A DNA stretch of 64,000 nt from Thiobacillus denitrificans ATCC 25259 (lineage in GTDB: Bacteria; Pseudomonadota; Gammaproteobacteria; Burkholderiales; Thiobacillaceae): NCBI RefSeq assembly GCF_000012745.1, contig NC_007404.1, positions 310,001 to 374,000 on the forward strand, in the 5' to 3' direction. Positions 26,394-37,524 of the stretch are shown piece by piece. The translations under genes and the position numbers were made by a program. Positions within the stretch are counted from its first letter, which is position 1. Each line of letters begins with the position of its first letter. Under the pieces are notes generated by a model that was given only the letters and a program-made list of their open reading frames with translations, had not been told where the DNA came from and searched no databases.

Positions 26394-27044
26394 TCATGCC
26401 GGTCGAACCGTCGCGACGAAGGCGAACTGCAGATAGCGGCAGTCGTCGAGTTTGCCGAGGCTCAGCATGCACGCGAGCCGGGCCTTGATCGAGGCGGTCG
26501 GATTGATGCCGACGATCTGCTGCGGCGCGTAGCCCGCTTCCGCCAGCGTGCGCGCAAAGCTCTTGTGCGTGAAGAAGCGCCTATGGGTGCGGTCGAGCAC
26601 GCCGTCTTCGGCGTAGCGCCAGTCCGCGTTCCAGAGCAGATCGAGCAGTACCGGGAAATAGCGGACGTTGGGGACCGAGCCGACCAGCACCGCGTTCGGC
26701 GCCATCACGCGGGTCAGTGCGCGCAAGGTGGCGTCGGGGTCGTCGAGGTGTTCGAGCACGTCGTTGCAGACGACACAGTCGAAGTGGCGGGTCGGCAGTT
26801 CGTCGAGCCGCGCCTCGAGCCTGCCGTGAAACACGCGGTCGAGACGCGCAGCCGCGCTGCGGGCCGCCTCGGCGTCGGGCTCGACCCCCCACACCTCGGC
26901 CGGCTGACGGTGCTTGAGCGCGCCGCCGAAGGCGCCCGAGGCGCAGCCGAGTTCGAGCACGCGGCTGCGATCCGTCGGCACGAAGCGCAGCATCTCGGGG
27001 CGGGCGTGAGAAAAATAGTCCGCGGGTGGGGGCGGCGTATTCAT
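26394..27044 (-). CDS. Class I SAM-dependent methyltransferase
   Basis: A 216-residue methyltransferase. RVLELGCASGAFGGAL near residue 28 is the SAM-binding motif I, VWGVEPDAEAA near 50 contains the acidic residue that binds the ribose, and CNDVLEHLDDPDATLRAL near 93 is the downstream motif common in sugar and quinone methyltransferases. It is soluble and probably methylates a sugar of the polysaccharide. It overlaps the downstream GT2 gene on its other side (ATGA at 27041-27044). Confidence 0.88.
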   Translation of the reverse strand: MNTPPPPADYFSHARPEMLRFVPTDRSRVLELGCASGAFGGALKHRQPAEVWGVEPDAEAARSAAARLDRVFHGRLEARLDELPTRHFDCVVCNDVLEHLDDPDATLRALTRVMAPNAVLVGSVPNVRYFPVLLDLLWNADWRYAEDGVLDRTHRRFFTHKSFARTLAEAGYAPQQIVGINPTASIKARLACMLSLGKLDDCRYLQFAFVATVRPA

Positions 27045-28069
27045 CGGCGCGTGATCTGAGCGGGGCGCAACAGGGAGAGCAGGGCGTCGAACTCGCTCCA
27101 GTTGCGCGCAAGCAGTGCTTCCGGAACGCGCAAGGCCATGCGGGCCAGGACGAGCGGCAGCCAGCGCCGGTTGTGGCGCCAGGTAAAACGGATCAGACTG
27201 CGATAGTAATGGCGGCGCACGATCCCGCCGGTCGTGCCGCCTTCATGGTGATAGATCACGCTCGCCGGCGCGTAGCCGAGCCGCGTCTCCGGCGGCAGGC
27301 GGAAGGCCCAGTCGAGCTCCTCGTAATACAGAAAGTAGCCCTCGTCCATGAGCCCCACCGTTTCAAGAACGTGGCGGCTCACGAGCATGGACGCGCCGAT
27401 CACGTAGTCCATCGGCTCGGGCCGTGGGTCGGGAGGTTGCAGGGGCCAGTCCCTTCCCGCGCCTATATGTCGCGTCGCGCCGGTCGCGCGTCGCAGACGC
27501 CCGCCGCCGAGCGCGAGCACCTTCGTCGGGCGGTGGATGCTCAGGAGCGTCGAGCCGACGATGCCGATGTCCGGATCGGATTGCTGCACCGCCACCAGTT
27601 GCCGCAGGCTGTCCGCGGCCACGACCGTGTCGTTGTTCAGAATCCAGACATAGTCGGCCCCCTGTGCAAGCGCGTGGCGGATGCCCACGTTGCAGCCCCC
27701 CGCGAAGCCGAGGTTGGCGCCGGTCTGGATCAGGATGAGCGGGGCGGGCGGGCGGGTCCGGCTCGGCGTTTCATCGCGCTGCGCTTCGCACAGCTCGACC
27801 GGCTTGGTCACGGGTGGGTCGACGAGCGGATGCAGTTCCGCTGCCGACGGTGGCGGTGCGCTCTGTCGGCCCCCGGCCCACGCGCGCAGCCTCGACACCG
27901 AGTCGTCGGACGACGCGTTGTCGCAGACGATGACCGAGTAGCTCGGGTAGTCGAGGCGGAATAGGCTTTCGAGGCAGGTCAGCGTGTAGGCCCAGCGGTT
28001 CCAGTTGAGCAGTACGATCGCGACCGATGGCGGTGCGGCTGTTTGGGGCGTGCGTGTGCTTTCCGCCAT
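27041..28069 (-). CDS. Glycosyltransferase family 2 (rhamnosyltransferase-like)
   Basis: GT-A glycosyltransferase of 342 residues. VAIVLLNWNRWAYTLTCLE near residue 17 and VIVCDNASSDDSVSRL near 44 are the pattern of the WbbL/rfbF-like rhamnosyltransferases. VWILNNDTVVAADSL near 155 supplies the DxD (NDT) and YEELDWAFRL near 251 the catalytic base region. A Pro/Ser-rich insert near 65-105 is unusual for the family and looks like a flexible loop. It starts four bases after the next upstream gene's stop. Confidence 0.85.
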   Translation of the reverse strand: MAESTRTPQTAAPPSVAIVLLNWNRWAYTLTCLESLFRLDYPSYSVIVCDNASSDDSVSRLRAWAGGRQSAPPPSAAELHPLVDPPVTKPVELCEAQRDETPSRTRPPAPLILIQTGANLGFAGGCNVGIRHALAQGADYVWILNNDTVVAADSLRQLVAVQQSDPDIGIVGSTLLSIHRPTKVLALGGGRLRRATGATRHIGAGRDWPLQPPDPRPEPMDYVIGASMLVSRHVLETVGLMDEGYFLYYEELDWAFRLPPETRLGYAPASVIYHHEGGTTGGIVRRHYYRSLIRFTWRHNRRWLPLVLARMALRVPEALLARNWSEFDALLSLLRPAQITRR

Positions 28070-28073
28070 GGTC

Positions 28074-29183
28074 CTAGCTCGTCATCCCGGTTTCGAGCAG
28101 GCCGGCGGCCTGCCGCATGAACGCCTCGCGCGAGTAGACCTTCGCCAGCGCTTCACGCGATCGATCGATTCTCGCCTGCCGCAGTCGTGCGTCGCCGAGC
28201 AGCCGGACGCAGTGACGTGCGAAGGCGCCGTCGTCCGACGCGACGTCGAGGCCGTCGATCAGATCGCCCGCGAAGGCGTTCGCGCAATGCGGCGTGGTGA
28301 CGCAGGCGCGGCCGTAGGCCAGCGATTCGACGACCTTGATGTTGGTGCCGCCACCGGCGTAGATCGGCGCGACCGTGAAGGCCGCGTCGCGGTAGGCCGC
28401 GTTCAGGTCGTCGACGTAACCCGGCGCGAACACGTCGGGATGGCCCTCCCATAGCCGTCGCGCAGCCGGGGGGGCGGCGCCGGCGAGCAGCAGGCGCGCC
28501 TCGGGTTCGGCGGCTTTGATTGCTGGCCATATGTACTGGAGAAAGCGATCGACGCCGTCGCGATTGGGGCCGTACCAGAGCGCGCCGACGAAGAGCAGCG
28601 TCCTACTCGCGGCCTGCGGAAAAGGCTCTGCCGGCGGCGTGTAGGGGATGTTCGGGAGGACGGCCGAACGCAGTTCGGGATGCTGCGCCTGGTCGCGCGG
28701 GCTGACGAAGAAGAAAGCGTCGAAGCGTCCGAGCTGGCGCCGCCCGAGCCAGGCCGCGTAGCGCGACTTGAGGCGCGGCCCGAGCGCGAGCCTGCGGCCA
28801 CTGTAGTGATAGCCCCAGTCGTCGAGGTCGACGACGGTCCGCACACCTTTTGGCACGACGAGCTTGCTGAGCGGGTTGAGGTAACGGCTGACGATCACGC
28901 GATAGTCCCTGACGTCCAGGCCGTTTTTCTTCAGCGCGCGATCCAGGGCCATGTCAGGGGAGAATTTTCCGATGCCGAGCGGGCGCTGCTGCCACAGGCC
29001 GTGCGCGAGGACACCGGGCGCCGGGGCGACTAGACGGCTCGGGCCGGCAGTCGGCTCGAGCAGCAGGACGTCGACGTCGGAGAGCTGCTGCAAGGCCGCG
29101 TGCAGCAGGGCCGTGCGCTGCTGCGCGCCCGACTGGGGAGAGAACGGCGACGCGGGCGAAACCAGCAGGATGCGGTCGGGCAT
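28074..29183 (-). CDS. Glycosyltransferase family 4
   Basis: GT-B glycosyltransferase of 369 residues. I chose ATG at 29183 ([20 protein letters not shown]); the longer frame above it overlaps the region in front of aroB and has no recognisable sequence. The N-terminal domain shows [15 protein letters not shown], and the donor domain shows [20 protein letters not shown] near 208 and [18 protein letters not shown] near 296, the pattern of the GT4 group with a GT_WbuB/RgpE-like C-terminus. It is the first gene of the long minus-strand operon, so its promoter lies in the gap facing aroB. Confidence 0.85.
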   Translation of the reverse strand: MPDRILLVSPASPFSPQSGAQQRTALLHAALQQLSDVDVLLLEPTAGPSRLVAPAPGVLAHGLWQQRPLGIGKFSPDMALDRALKKNGLDVRDYRVIVSRYLNPLSKLVVPKGVRTVVDLDDWGYHYSGRRLALGPRLKSRYAAWLGRRQLGRFDAFFFVSPRDQAQHPELRSAVLPNIPYTPPAEPFPQAASRTLLFVGALWYGPNRDGVDRFLQYIWPAIKAAEPEARLLLAGAAPPAARRLWEGHPDVFAPGYVDDLNAAYRDAAFTVAPIYAGGGTNIKVVESLAYGRACVTTPHCANAFAGDLIDGLDVASDDGAFARHCVRLLGDARLRQARIDRSREALAKVYSREAFMRQAAGLLETGMTS

Positions 29184-29420
29184 GGGCGTGGCCGGCCCCG
29201 GGGCCGGGCAACGAGTATTCGGCGAAAGTGGCGAGATCATAACGCCCATTTCGTCGGTGTGCGCGGCGACCGATACTGGCCGGGCGCCGTGAGACACAAC
29301 GGGGGAGCGGGGCGGTCGAAACCGCAGCGGACTTCGGCGCGCGACGGCCGCCGCCGTCCGTGCGGGGGCAAGGCGCGGTGCCATTGGTTACAATCGCGCA
29401 ACCCCTATCGATTCACCACC
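29184..29420. promoter_or_regulatory. Divergent intergenic region in front of aroB and the GT operon
   Basis: A 237-base gap between the minus-strand polysaccharide operon and aroB. A TACAAT -10-like hexamer at 29389-29394 lies 26 bases before the aroB start, but its -35 is poor. On the other strand no convincing promoter is seen, although one must exist. No repeats or operators are recognised. This gap is the junction between the exopolysaccharide locus and housekeeping genes. Confidence 0.35.
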
Positions 29421-30500
29421 ATGCAAACCCTTACCGTCGATCTCGGCGACCGTTCCTATCCGATCCACATCGGCGCCGCCCTCTTGACCCGCGCCGACCT
29501 GGTCCTGCCGCACCTCGCGCAGAAACGCGTGATGGTCGTGACCAACACGACCGTCGGCCCCTTGTACCTCGCGCAGTTGAAGGCCGCGCTCGAGGCGGCG
29601 GGCGTGCGCGTGGCCGAGGTCGTCCTTCCTGACGGCGAGGCCTATAAGAACTGGGAAACGCTGAACCTGGTGTTCGACGCGCTGCTGCGTGAGCGTGCCG
29701 AGCGCAAGACGACGCTGATCGCGCTCGGCGGCGGCGTGATCGGCGACATGACCGGGTTCGCCGCGGCGTGCTACCAGCGCGGCGTGCCTTTCATCCAGAT
29801 TCCGACGACGCTGCTGTCACAGGTCGATTCCTCGGTCGGCGGCAAGACCGGGATCAACCATCCGCTCGGCAAGAACATGATCGGCGCCTTCTACCAGCCC
29901 AAACTCGTGCTCGCCGATGCCGCCACCCTGGGCACGCTGCCCGCGCGCGAACTCTCGGCCGGCCTGGCCGAAGTGATCAAGTACGGGCTGATCTGGGACG
30001 TCGAATTCCTCGCCTGGCTCGAGGCCAACATGGACCGGCTGCGTGCGCTCGACGCCGAGGCGATTTCGCATGCGATCTACCGCTCCTGCGAGATCAAGGC
30101 CCAGGTCGTCGCCGAGGACGAGCGCGAAGGCGGCCTGCGCGCGATCCTCAACCTCGGCCACACCTTCGGTCACGCGATCGAGACCGGCATGGGCTACGGC
30201 GCCTGGCTGCACGGTGAAGCGGTGGCCGCCGGCATGGTGCTCGCCGCCGAAACCTCGCAACGTCTGGGCTGGCTCGGCGAAGCCGACGTCGCGCGGACCC
30301 GCGCGCTGATCCGCGCCGCGGGGCTGCCGGACGTCGCGCCCAATCTCGGTGTCGACGCCTATCTCGAGTACATGGGCCACGACAAGAAAGTCGAGGGCGG
30401 AAAAATGCGCTTCGTGCTGCTGAAAAAACTCGGCGAGGCCGTGATCACCGACGCCGTCCCCGCCGACGTGCTCACCGCCGTGCTGACCCCGCCGCACTGA
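29421..30500 (+). CDS. aroB: 3-dehydroquinate synthase
   Basis: Second enzyme of the shikimate pathway: converts DAHP to 3-dehydroquinate using NAD and a divalent metal in the cytoplasm. The 359-residue length is normal for the bacterial monofunctional enzyme. The NAD-binding [17 protein letters not shown] lies near residue 98, substrate-site [14 protein letters not shown] near 133, and the metal-binding His residues in [13 protein letters not shown] near 243 and LHGEAVAAG near 263. ATG 29421 ([18 protein letters not shown]) matches the family N-terminus; the longer frame above it is spurious. aroK, often adjacent, is not here. dgt follows 10 bases later and is probably co-transcribed. Confidence 0.97.
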   Translation: MQTLTVDLGDRSYPIHIGAALLTRADLVLPHLAQKRVMVVTNTTVGPLYLAQLKAALEAAGVRVAEVVLPDGEAYKNWETLNLVFDALLRERAERKTTLIALGGGVIGDMTGFAAACYQRGVPFIQIPTTLLSQVDSSVGGKTGINHPLGKNMIGAFYQPKLVLADAATLGTLPARELSAGLAEVIKYGLIWDVEFLAWLEANMDRLRALDAEAISHAIYRSCEIKAQVVAEDEREGGLRAILNLGHTFGHAIETGMGYGAWLHGEAVAAGMVLAAETSQRLGWLGEADVARTRALIRAAGLPDVAPNLGVDAYLEYMGHDKKVEGGKMRFVLLKKLGEAVITDAVPADVLTAVLTPPH

Positions 30501-30510
30501 GGAGAACCCA

Positions 30511-31641
30511 ATGGAGCCGTCCTTCGCCCCCTATGCCGCGCATTCCAGCCAGACCCGGGGACGCGTGCACCGCGAGGCACCGGCGGCCCCGCGCTCGGAG
30601 TTCCAGCGCGATCGAGACCGCATCATCCACTCGACCGCGTTCCGCAGGCTCGAGTACAAGACCCAGGTTTTCGTCAATCACGAAGGCGACCTCTTCCGCA
30701 CGCGTCTGACGCACAGCATCGAGGTCGCGCAGATCGGCCGCACGATCGCGCGCCTGTTGAACCTGAACGAGGACCTCGTCGAGGCCGTCGCGCTCGCCCA
30801 CGACCTCGGGCACACGCCCTTCGGCCACGCCGGCCAGGATGCGCTCAATGCCTGCATGCGCGAGCACGGCGGCTTCGAGCACAACCTCCAGTCGCTGCGC
30901 GTGGTCGATCTGCTCGAGGAGCGCTACGCGGAATTCGACGGGCTCAATCTCACCTTCGAGGCGCGTGAAGGCATCCTCAAGCACTGTGCCCTGTCCAACG
31001 CGGAGAAGCTCGGCGAGGTCGGGCGGCGCTTCATCGACAAGAAGCAGCCGTCGCTCGAGGCGCAGGTCGCCAACCTCGCGGACGAAATCGCCTACAACAA
31101 CCACGACGTCGACGACGGCCTGCGCTCGGGCCTGATCACGCTCGAGCAGTTGAGCGAGGTCACGATCTTCGGCCGCCACCTCGCCGAAGTGCGCAGGAAG
31201 CATCCGACGCTTCAGGGACGTCGCGTCGTGACCGAGACGGTGCGGCGCATCATCAACGCGCTGATCCTCGACCTCGTCGACACGACGCGCACCAACGTCG
31301 TGAACAGCGGCGTCGAAACGCTCGACGACGTGCGCAACGCGCCGCCGCTTGCCGCGTTCAGTCCCGCGATTCTCGAGCAGCACCGCGAACTCAAGCGCTT
31401 CCTGCTGCATCACCTCTATCGTCATTACAAGGTGGCGCGCATGAGCACCAAGGCGGGGCGCATCATCAGCGACCTCTATGCCGCATTCACCGGCGACGCA
31501 CGGCTGCTGCCGCCCGAGCACCAGGCCAGGGAATCCCTCGAAGGAACGCGCGCGGTCGCCGACTACATCGCGGGCATGACCGACCGCTACGCGATGCGCG
31601 AACATCGCCGGATCTACGCGGTCGAGGAGATTTACGACTAA
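30511..31641 (+). CDS. dgt: Deoxyguanosinetriphosphate triphosphohydrolase-like protein (HD domain)
   Basis: A 376-residue HD-superfamily nucleotidase that splits dNTPs into deoxynucleoside and triphosphate, lowering the dNTP pool. The metal-binding motif is present as [12 protein letters not shown] near residue 68 (H) and [16 protein letters not shown] near 95 (HD). The N-terminal [20 protein letters not shown] block is conserved in the family. It is shorter than E. coli Dgt and fits the type 2 subfamily common next to aroB in betaproteobacteria. An AGGAGA site precedes the ATG. It converges on comF, with a probable terminator between them. Confidence 0.93.
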   Translation: MEPSFAPYAAHSSQTRGRVHREAPAAPRSEFQRDRDRIIHSTAFRRLEYKTQVFVNHEGDLFRTRLTHSIEVAQIGRTIARLLNLNEDLVEAVALAHDLGHTPFGHAGQDALNACMREHGGFEHNLQSLRVVDLLEERYAEFDGLNLTFEAREGILKHCALSNAEKLGEVGRRFIDKKQPSLEAQVANLADEIAYNNHDVDDGLRSGLITLEQLSEVTIFGRHLAEVRRKHPTLQGRRVVTETVRRIINALILDLVDTTRTNVVNSGVETLDDVRNAPPLAAFSPAILEQHRELKRFLLHHLYRHYKVARMSTKAGRIISDLYAAFTGDARLLPPEHQARESLEGTRAVADYIAGMTDRYAMREHRRIYAVEEIYD

Positions 31642-31642
31642 A

Positions 31643-31676
31643 GGGCCGTCCCGCGCGCTAGCGGCCGCCGCGGCCC
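31643..31676. terminator. Probable terminator between convergent dgt and comF
   Basis: GGGCCG (31643-31648) pairs with CGGCCC (31671-31676) around a GC-rich loop containing another GCGGCCGC palindrome, and a pyrimidine-rich CTTCTTTCC follows. It sits just after the dgt stop and 26 bases before the end of comF. The stem is short and the U-run imperfect. Confidence 0.45.
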
Positions 31677-31701
31677 CTTCTTTCCTGCCGCGGGCGGGCG
31701 T

Positions 31702-32394
31702 TCAGCCGCGATACGGAAGCGTGCGTGCCGCGACCCAGCAGCTCACCTCGCGTGCGCCGGCCCGCTTCAAGGTCGCGGCGAGTTCGTTCAGGCTCGTCCC
31801 CGTCGTCATGACGTCGTCGATCACGGCGACGTGCATCCCGCCCAGATCCGTCGAGCAGGCGAAGGCGCCACGCAGGTTGCGGCGTCGCGCGTCGTGTCGC
31901 AGGCCCATCTGCGGCGGGGTGTCGCGAATGCGCCGGCAACTGTCGCGGTCGAGCGGTAGCTGAAGGCGCTTCGCCACGTCGCGCGCGATCTCGGTCGCGT
32001 GGTTGAACCCGCGCTCGCGGATACGCCCGGCGTGCAGGGGCATCGCGAGCAGGCGGTCAGGGCGGGGCTGCGTCCTGCACGCCTCGGTCAGGCATTCGCC
32101 GAGTAACGGCGCCACGGCGAGCGCGCCGTGATATTTGAGCCGCGGAATCATGCGGTCGAGCGGAAACGCGTAAGCCAGCGCCGCGATGGTGCGGTCGAAG
32201 GCCGGCGAATGCTTGAGGCAGGCGCCGCATACCGCGCCACCGGGGGTCGGCGTCGCGCAGCGCGGGCATTGCGGCGCGCGGTGCCAAGGCAGGCTGTCGC
32301 GGCAGCCGGGGCAGAGCGTGCGTGCGCCGGCCGTATCGCCGCAGAGCAGGCAAGTCCGGGGGGCAAGGTGATCGAGAAATGAGCGGATGTTCAA
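31702..32394 (-). CDS. comF: ComF family phosphoribosyltransferase-like protein
   Basis: A 230-residue ComF/GntX homologue linked to DNA uptake and use. The N-terminal zinc-ribbon cysteines are CLLCGD, LCPGC, CPRCATP and CGAC within residues 15-58. The C-terminal phosphoribosyltransferase domain ends with the PRPP loop VAVIDDVMTTGTSLNEL near residue 190. The enzymatic substrate is unknown for the family; in competent bacteria ComF is needed for handling single-stranded DNA. Start ATG at 32394 gives MNIRSFLDHLAPRTC. It is divergent from the membrane-protein gene and convergent with dgt. Confidence 0.9.
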   Translation of the reverse strand: MNIRSFLDHLAPRTCLLCGDTAGARTLCPGCRDSLPWHRAPQCPRCATPTPGGAVCGACLKHSPAFDRTIAALAYAFPLDRMIPRLKYHGALAVAPLLGECLTEACRTQPRPDRLLAMPLHAGRIRERGFNHATEIARDVAKRLQLPLDRDSCRRIRDTPPQMGLRHDARRRNLRGAFACSTDLGGMHVAVIDDVMTTGTSLNELAATLKRAGAREVSCWVAARTLPYRG

Positions 32395-32412
32395 TTTCCG
32401 GCCCCATTAAAT

Positions 32413-32441
32413 TTGACAGTGGCGGGTGCCGCCCCGAGAAT
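32413..32441 (+). promoter_or_regulatory. Sigma-70-like promoter in front of small membrane protein gene
   Basis: TTGACA at 32413-32418 is an exact -35 consensus. A 17-base spacer leads to GAGAAT at 32436-32441, four of six matches to TATAAT. The predicted start of transcription would fall at about 32447-32449, on or next to the ATG at 32449. Confidence 0.5.
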
Positions 32442-32448
32442 TCGCCCC

Positions 32449-32916
32449 ATGAATGCCCAACGCGTCATCCCCGCCGGCGCCTCGCGCCGAGCCGCCCAAC
32501 TCTTCAACATCTTCACGGTCATCGCGCTGCTGTTGTCCATCACTGCCCTCGCGCTCGGCAAGCTGCTCGCCAGTCAGCACGTCGGTTTCCTGCCTTTCGT
32601 GCTGTCGCTGCCGCCACTGATGATCTGGCTCGGTGGGTCGATTTTTGTGTACGCGAGCATCGCGCATCACCCGAACCCGCGCGCCGTGCATTTCAACAGA
32701 TGGGCAGGCTACCGGTTTTACGGCGTGATGGGCAGCCTGGTCGTGATCGGACCGGCGATCTACGGCCTTCTGAACGGCTGGCGCGGGCTCATGCTCGTGT
32801 TCGGTCTGGCGTTCCTGATCATCGTGCCCTGGGCCGTGGTCGATATCGTCCGGGCGGCGCGTGAGCCCTGGACCGACGTGACGATCGATGCGGAACCGGG
32901 GCCGGGCGGCACGTGA
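32449..32916 (+). CDS. Small four-helix inner-membrane protein of unknown function
   Basis: A 155-residue hydrophobic protein with four predicted membrane helices (about residues 18-40, 46-73, 86-106 and 111-133). Helices 1 and 2 are separated by a short loop, and a basic AHHPNPRAVHFNRW stretch links helices 2 and 3. The start at ATG 32449 is chosen over an in-frame TTG at 32413, because that TTG forms the -35 hexamer. There is no visible ribosome-binding site. It may be a conserved betaproteobacterial membrane protein of unknown role. It precedes bioB by 53 bases on the same strand and could be co-transcribed, but a link to biotin is not shown. Confidence 0.75.
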   Translation: MNAQRVIPAGASRRAAQLFNIFTVIALLLSITALALGKLLASQHVGFLPFVLSLPPLMIWLGGSIFVYASIAHHPNPRAVHFNRWAGYRFYGVMGSLVVIGPAIYGLLNGWRGLMLVFGLAFLIIVPWAVVDIVRAAREPWTDVTIDAEPGPGGT

Positions 32917-32969
32917 GACTCGATGACCGACAACAACAAGCAATGACGCGCCAATGACTAGGCAACACG

Positions 32970-33923
32970 ATGAATGACATGACTCCCCCCGTTCCGCGCC
33001 GCTCGGTCTCCGAGATCGAAGCGTTGTTTGCCCTGCCCTTCGCCGACCTGATGTATCAGGCGCAGGGCGTGCACCGTGCACACTTCGACCCAAATCGCAT
33101 CCAGCTTTCCACGCTGCTGTCGATCAAGACCGGGGGCTGCTCCGAGGACTGCGGCTATTGCCCGCAGTCGGTCCACTACGACGCCGGCGTCGAAAGCCAG
33201 GGGCTGCTCGACCTCGGCGACGTGCTCAAGGCCGCCCGCGCGGCGAAGGACGCCGGGGCCTCGCGCTTCTGCATGGGCGCCGCATGGCGCGGTCCGAAGC
33301 AGCGTGAACTGGAACCGGTGCTCGCGATGGTGCGCGAGGTCAAGGCGCTCGGGCTCGAGACCTGCGCCACGCTCGGCATGCTCAAGGACGGGCAGGCCGA
33401 GCAGCTCAAGGAGGCCGGACTCGACTACTACAACCACAACCTCGACACCGCACCCGAGTTCTACGGCGAGATCATCACCACCCGCGACTACCAGGACCGC
33501 CTCGACACGCTCGAGCGCGTGCGTCGCGCCGACCTGCACGTGTGCTGCGGCGGCATCGTCGGCATGGGCGAGTCCCGCACCCAGCGCGCGGGCCTCATCG
33601 CGCAACTGGCCGCGCTCGATCCGCAGCCCGAGTCGGTGCCGATCAACCTGCTGGTCCGCGTCGAGGGCACGCCGCTCGCGGAGACCGAGGCGCTGGAGCC
33701 GCTCGAATTCGTGCGTACCATCGCCGTGACCCGGCTTTGCATGCCGAAGAGCTTCGTCCGGCTGTCGGCGGGTCGGCAGCAGATGAGCGACGCGGTGCAG
33801 GCCCTGTGTTTCCTCGCCGGCGCCAATTCGATCTTCTACGGCGAAAAGCTCCTGACCACGGGCAACCCCGAGTGGGAGCGCGATCAGCGTCTGTTCGACA
33901 GCCTGGGCGTGACGGCGTTGTGA
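32970..33923 (+). CDS. bioB: Biotin synthase (radical SAM)
   Basis: Inserts sulfur into dethiobiotin to give biotin, the last step of the pathway. It is a cytoplasmic radical SAM enzyme with a [4Fe-4S] and a [2Fe-2S] cluster. The SAM cluster motif C-x3-C-x2-C is seen as CSEDCGYC near residues 57-64. [11 protein letters not shown] near 108, [11 protein letters not shown] near 150 and the C-terminal [15 protein letters not shown] near 287 are conserved BioB blocks. The 317-residue length is normal. ATG 32970 precedes [20 protein letters not shown]. The stop overlaps the bioF GTG start. Confidence 0.97.
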   Translation: MNDMTPPVPRRSVSEIEALFALPFADLMYQAQGVHRAHFDPNRIQLSTLLSIKTGGCSEDCGYCPQSVHYDAGVESQGLLDLGDVLKAARAAKDAGASRFCMGAAWRGPKQRELEPVLAMVREVKALGLETCATLGMLKDGQAEQLKEAGLDYYNHNLDTAPEFYGEIITTRDYQDRLDTLERVRRADLHVCCGGIVGMGESRTQRAGLIAQLAALDPQPESVPINLLVRVEGTPLAETEALEPLEFVRTIAVTRLCMPKSFVRLSAGRQQMSDAVQALCFLAGANSIFYGEKLLTTGNPEWERDQRLFDSLGVTAL

Positions 33924-35080
33924 CCGACGGCGCGCTGACCCGCCTGGAACACGGGCTGGCGGCGCTGAAGGCCGATCATCTCGCGCGGCGGCGACCGCTG
34001 CTCGACGGTGCGCAGGGCGCGCACGTCACGATCGACGGCCGCCGCGTCGTCTCGTTCTGCAGCAACGACTACCTCGGACTCGCCAACGATCCGGCGCTCG
34101 TCGCCGCCGCCCACGCGGCGCTCGACGGGTGTGGGGTCGGCGCCGGCGCGGCGCATCTGATCAGCGGCCATCATCGCCTGCATCTCGAGTTCGAGACGGA
34201 CTTCGCGCAGTGGGTCGGCAAGCCCGCGGCCCTGCTGTTTTCGACCGGCTATCTCGCCAACCTCGCGGTGGTCACGGCGCTCATTTCCCGCCGCGGCGAA
34301 GTCTTCGCCGACAAACTCAACCACGCCTCGCTGGTCGACGCGGCCAAGCTCTCGGGCGCGCGTTTCAGCCGCTATCGACACGGCGACCTCGCGCAACTCG
34401 AAAGCCGCCTCGCCGCGAGCACGGCACGCGACCGCATGATCGTGTCCGACCTCGTGTTCAGCATGGACGGCGACGTCGCGCCCGTCGACGCCTTGCTCGA
34501 TCTCGCCGAGCGCTACGATGCCTGGCTCTACCTCGACGACGCGCACGGCTTCGGCGTGTTGAACGGCGGTCGTGGCGGGCTCAGCGAGCGGGCGCGGGCG
34601 AGTACGCGCGTGATCTATCTGGCGACGCTCGGCAAGGCCGCGGGCGTCGCGGGCGCGAGCGTCGCGGCGGACGGCAGGGTCATCGAGTGGCTGATCCAGA
34701 CGGCGCGCCCGTACATCTATACGACCGCAGCGCCGCCGCTGCTCGCCGCGGCGCTGCGCGAAAGCCTGCGCCAGATCGCCGCCGGAGCCGCGCGCCGAGG
34801 CCGCCTGCAACGCCACGTCGCTCGGTTGCGCAGCGGACTCGGGGGACTGAAGAACGCGGTGCTCGCCGACTCCTTCACGCCGATTCAGCCGCTCATCGTC
34901 GGCGCCAACGCCGACGCCCTCACGTTGTCGCAGGCCTTGTTGCAACGCGGAATCCTCGTGCCGGCGATCCGCACGCCGACCGTGCCGGCGAATACCGCGC
35001 GGCTGCGCATCACGCTGTCCGCCGCGCACAGCGACGCCGACGTCGCCCGACTCGTCGAGACCGTTCATGAGCTCGCCTAA
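33920..35080 (+). CDS. bioF: 8-amino-7-oxononanoate synthase
   Basis: PLP-dependent enzyme that joins pimeloyl-ACP/CoA and L-alanine to make 8-amino-7-oxononanoate. The start is GTG 33920, overlapping the bioB stop as TTGTGA, giving [16 protein letters not shown]; this fits the family N-terminus and avoids a long spurious extension. [13 protein letters not shown] near residue 46, [17 protein letters not shown] near 74, [10 protein letters not shown] near 204 and [15 protein letters not shown] near 231 (PLP lysine) are all present. Length is 386 residues, standard for BioF. It overlaps bioH by 14 bases. Confidence 0.96.
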   Translation: MTDGALTRLEHGLAALKADHLARRRPLLDGAQGAHVTIDGRRVVSFCSNDYLGLANDPALVAAAHAALDGCGVGAGAAHLISGHHRLHLEFETDFAQWVGKPAALLFSTGYLANLAVVTALISRRGEVFADKLNHASLVDAAKLSGARFSRYRHGDLAQLESRLAASTARDRMIVSDLVFSMDGDVAPVDALLDLAERYDAWLYLDDAHGFGVLNGGRGGLSERARASTRVIYLATLGKAAGVAGASVAADGRVIEWLIQTARPYIYTTAAPPLLAAALRESLRQIAAGAARRGRLQRHVARLRSGLGGLKNAVLADSFTPIQPLIVGANADALTLSQALLQRGILVPAIRTPTVPANTARLRITLSAAHSDADVARLVETVHELA

Positions 35081-35806
35081 GCCGGTTCTCGTGCTGGTGC
35101 ATGGCTGGGGCATGAACGCCCGCGTCTTCGATGCGCTCGCCGACCGCCTCGATGACCGCTTCGACGTGCGCGGGTTCGACCTGCCGGGCCATGGCGGACG
35201 CGACGCGCAAGCGGTCAACACGCTCGAGGCCTGGGCCGACGCGCTTGCCGATGCACTGCCCGACGACGCCAACCTGCTCGGCTGGTCGCTCGGCGGCCAG
35301 GTCGCGTTGCGCGCCGCGCTCGATCACCCGAGGAAGGTCGCGCGCCTGATCCTCGTCGCAACGACGCCGCGGTTCGTCCAGCGCGCGGACTGGGCGAGCG
35401 CGATGGACGCCGCCGATCTCGCCGCCTTCGGGGAGGCGCTCCTCGCGGACCCGGCCACAACGCTGCAGCGGTTCCTCAGTCTGCAGACCCGCGGCACGCC
35501 GGGGCAGAAGGCGCTCCTGCAGCATTTGCGGCAGGCGCTCCGCGAGGCGCCCGAGCCCGACCGGGTCGCACTGGCGGCGGGGCTCGCGATCCTCCGCGAT
35601 ACCGACTTGCGCGGCGACGTGTTGCGGCTGACCCATCCGACGCTGGTGCTGCACGGCGCGCTCGACACGCTGACGCCCGCCGCCGCGGGGGCCTGGCTTG
35701 CGGCTAATCTGCGCGCAGCGCGCCACGTCGAACTCGAGCGGGCTGCGCACGCGCCGCATCTGTCGCATCCCGACGATGTCGCGCGCGAGATCGAACGGTT
35801 TTGCCT

Positions 35807-35810
<4 letters not shown>
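35067..35810 (+). CDS. bioH: Pimeloyl-ACP methyl ester esterase
   Basis: Alpha/beta hydrolase of 247 residues that removes the methyl ester from pimeloyl-ACP, ending the BioC-BioH stage of pimelate synthesis. VLVHGWGMNARVFDAL near residue 9 gives the oxyanion-hole HGWGMN, LLGWSLGGQVAL near 70 carries the nucleophile Ser, HGALDTLTP near 192 the acid Asp and HAPHLSHPDD near 228 the His. Its place in a bio operon supports BioH over a general esterase. It starts within the end of bioF and overlaps bioC by ATGA. Confidence 0.93.
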
Positions 35811-37407
<1,597 letters not shown>

Positions 37408-37410
37408 TCT

Positions 37411-37443
37411 TTAATAATTATAATTAAATCAACGACTTAAATC
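37411..37443. repeat. AT-rich palindrome and direct repeats upstream of the cox operon
   Basis: In a GC-rich genome this stretch is nearly all A and T. It contains a perfect 12-base palindrome TAATTATAATTA (37415-37426) and a direct repeat TTAAATC at 37424-37430 and 37437-37443, a 13-base period. It lies between bioD and the DUF2244 gene and may be an upstream promoter element or an operator for the oxidase operon. Confidence 0.6.
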
Positions 37444-37524
37444 GTATTTGAGACTTGTTCGCGGTCGCGGCACCGTGTTACTGTTCGCGACAAAATGCCG
37501 CACCCGGCTTCCCAGGTACCTGAC

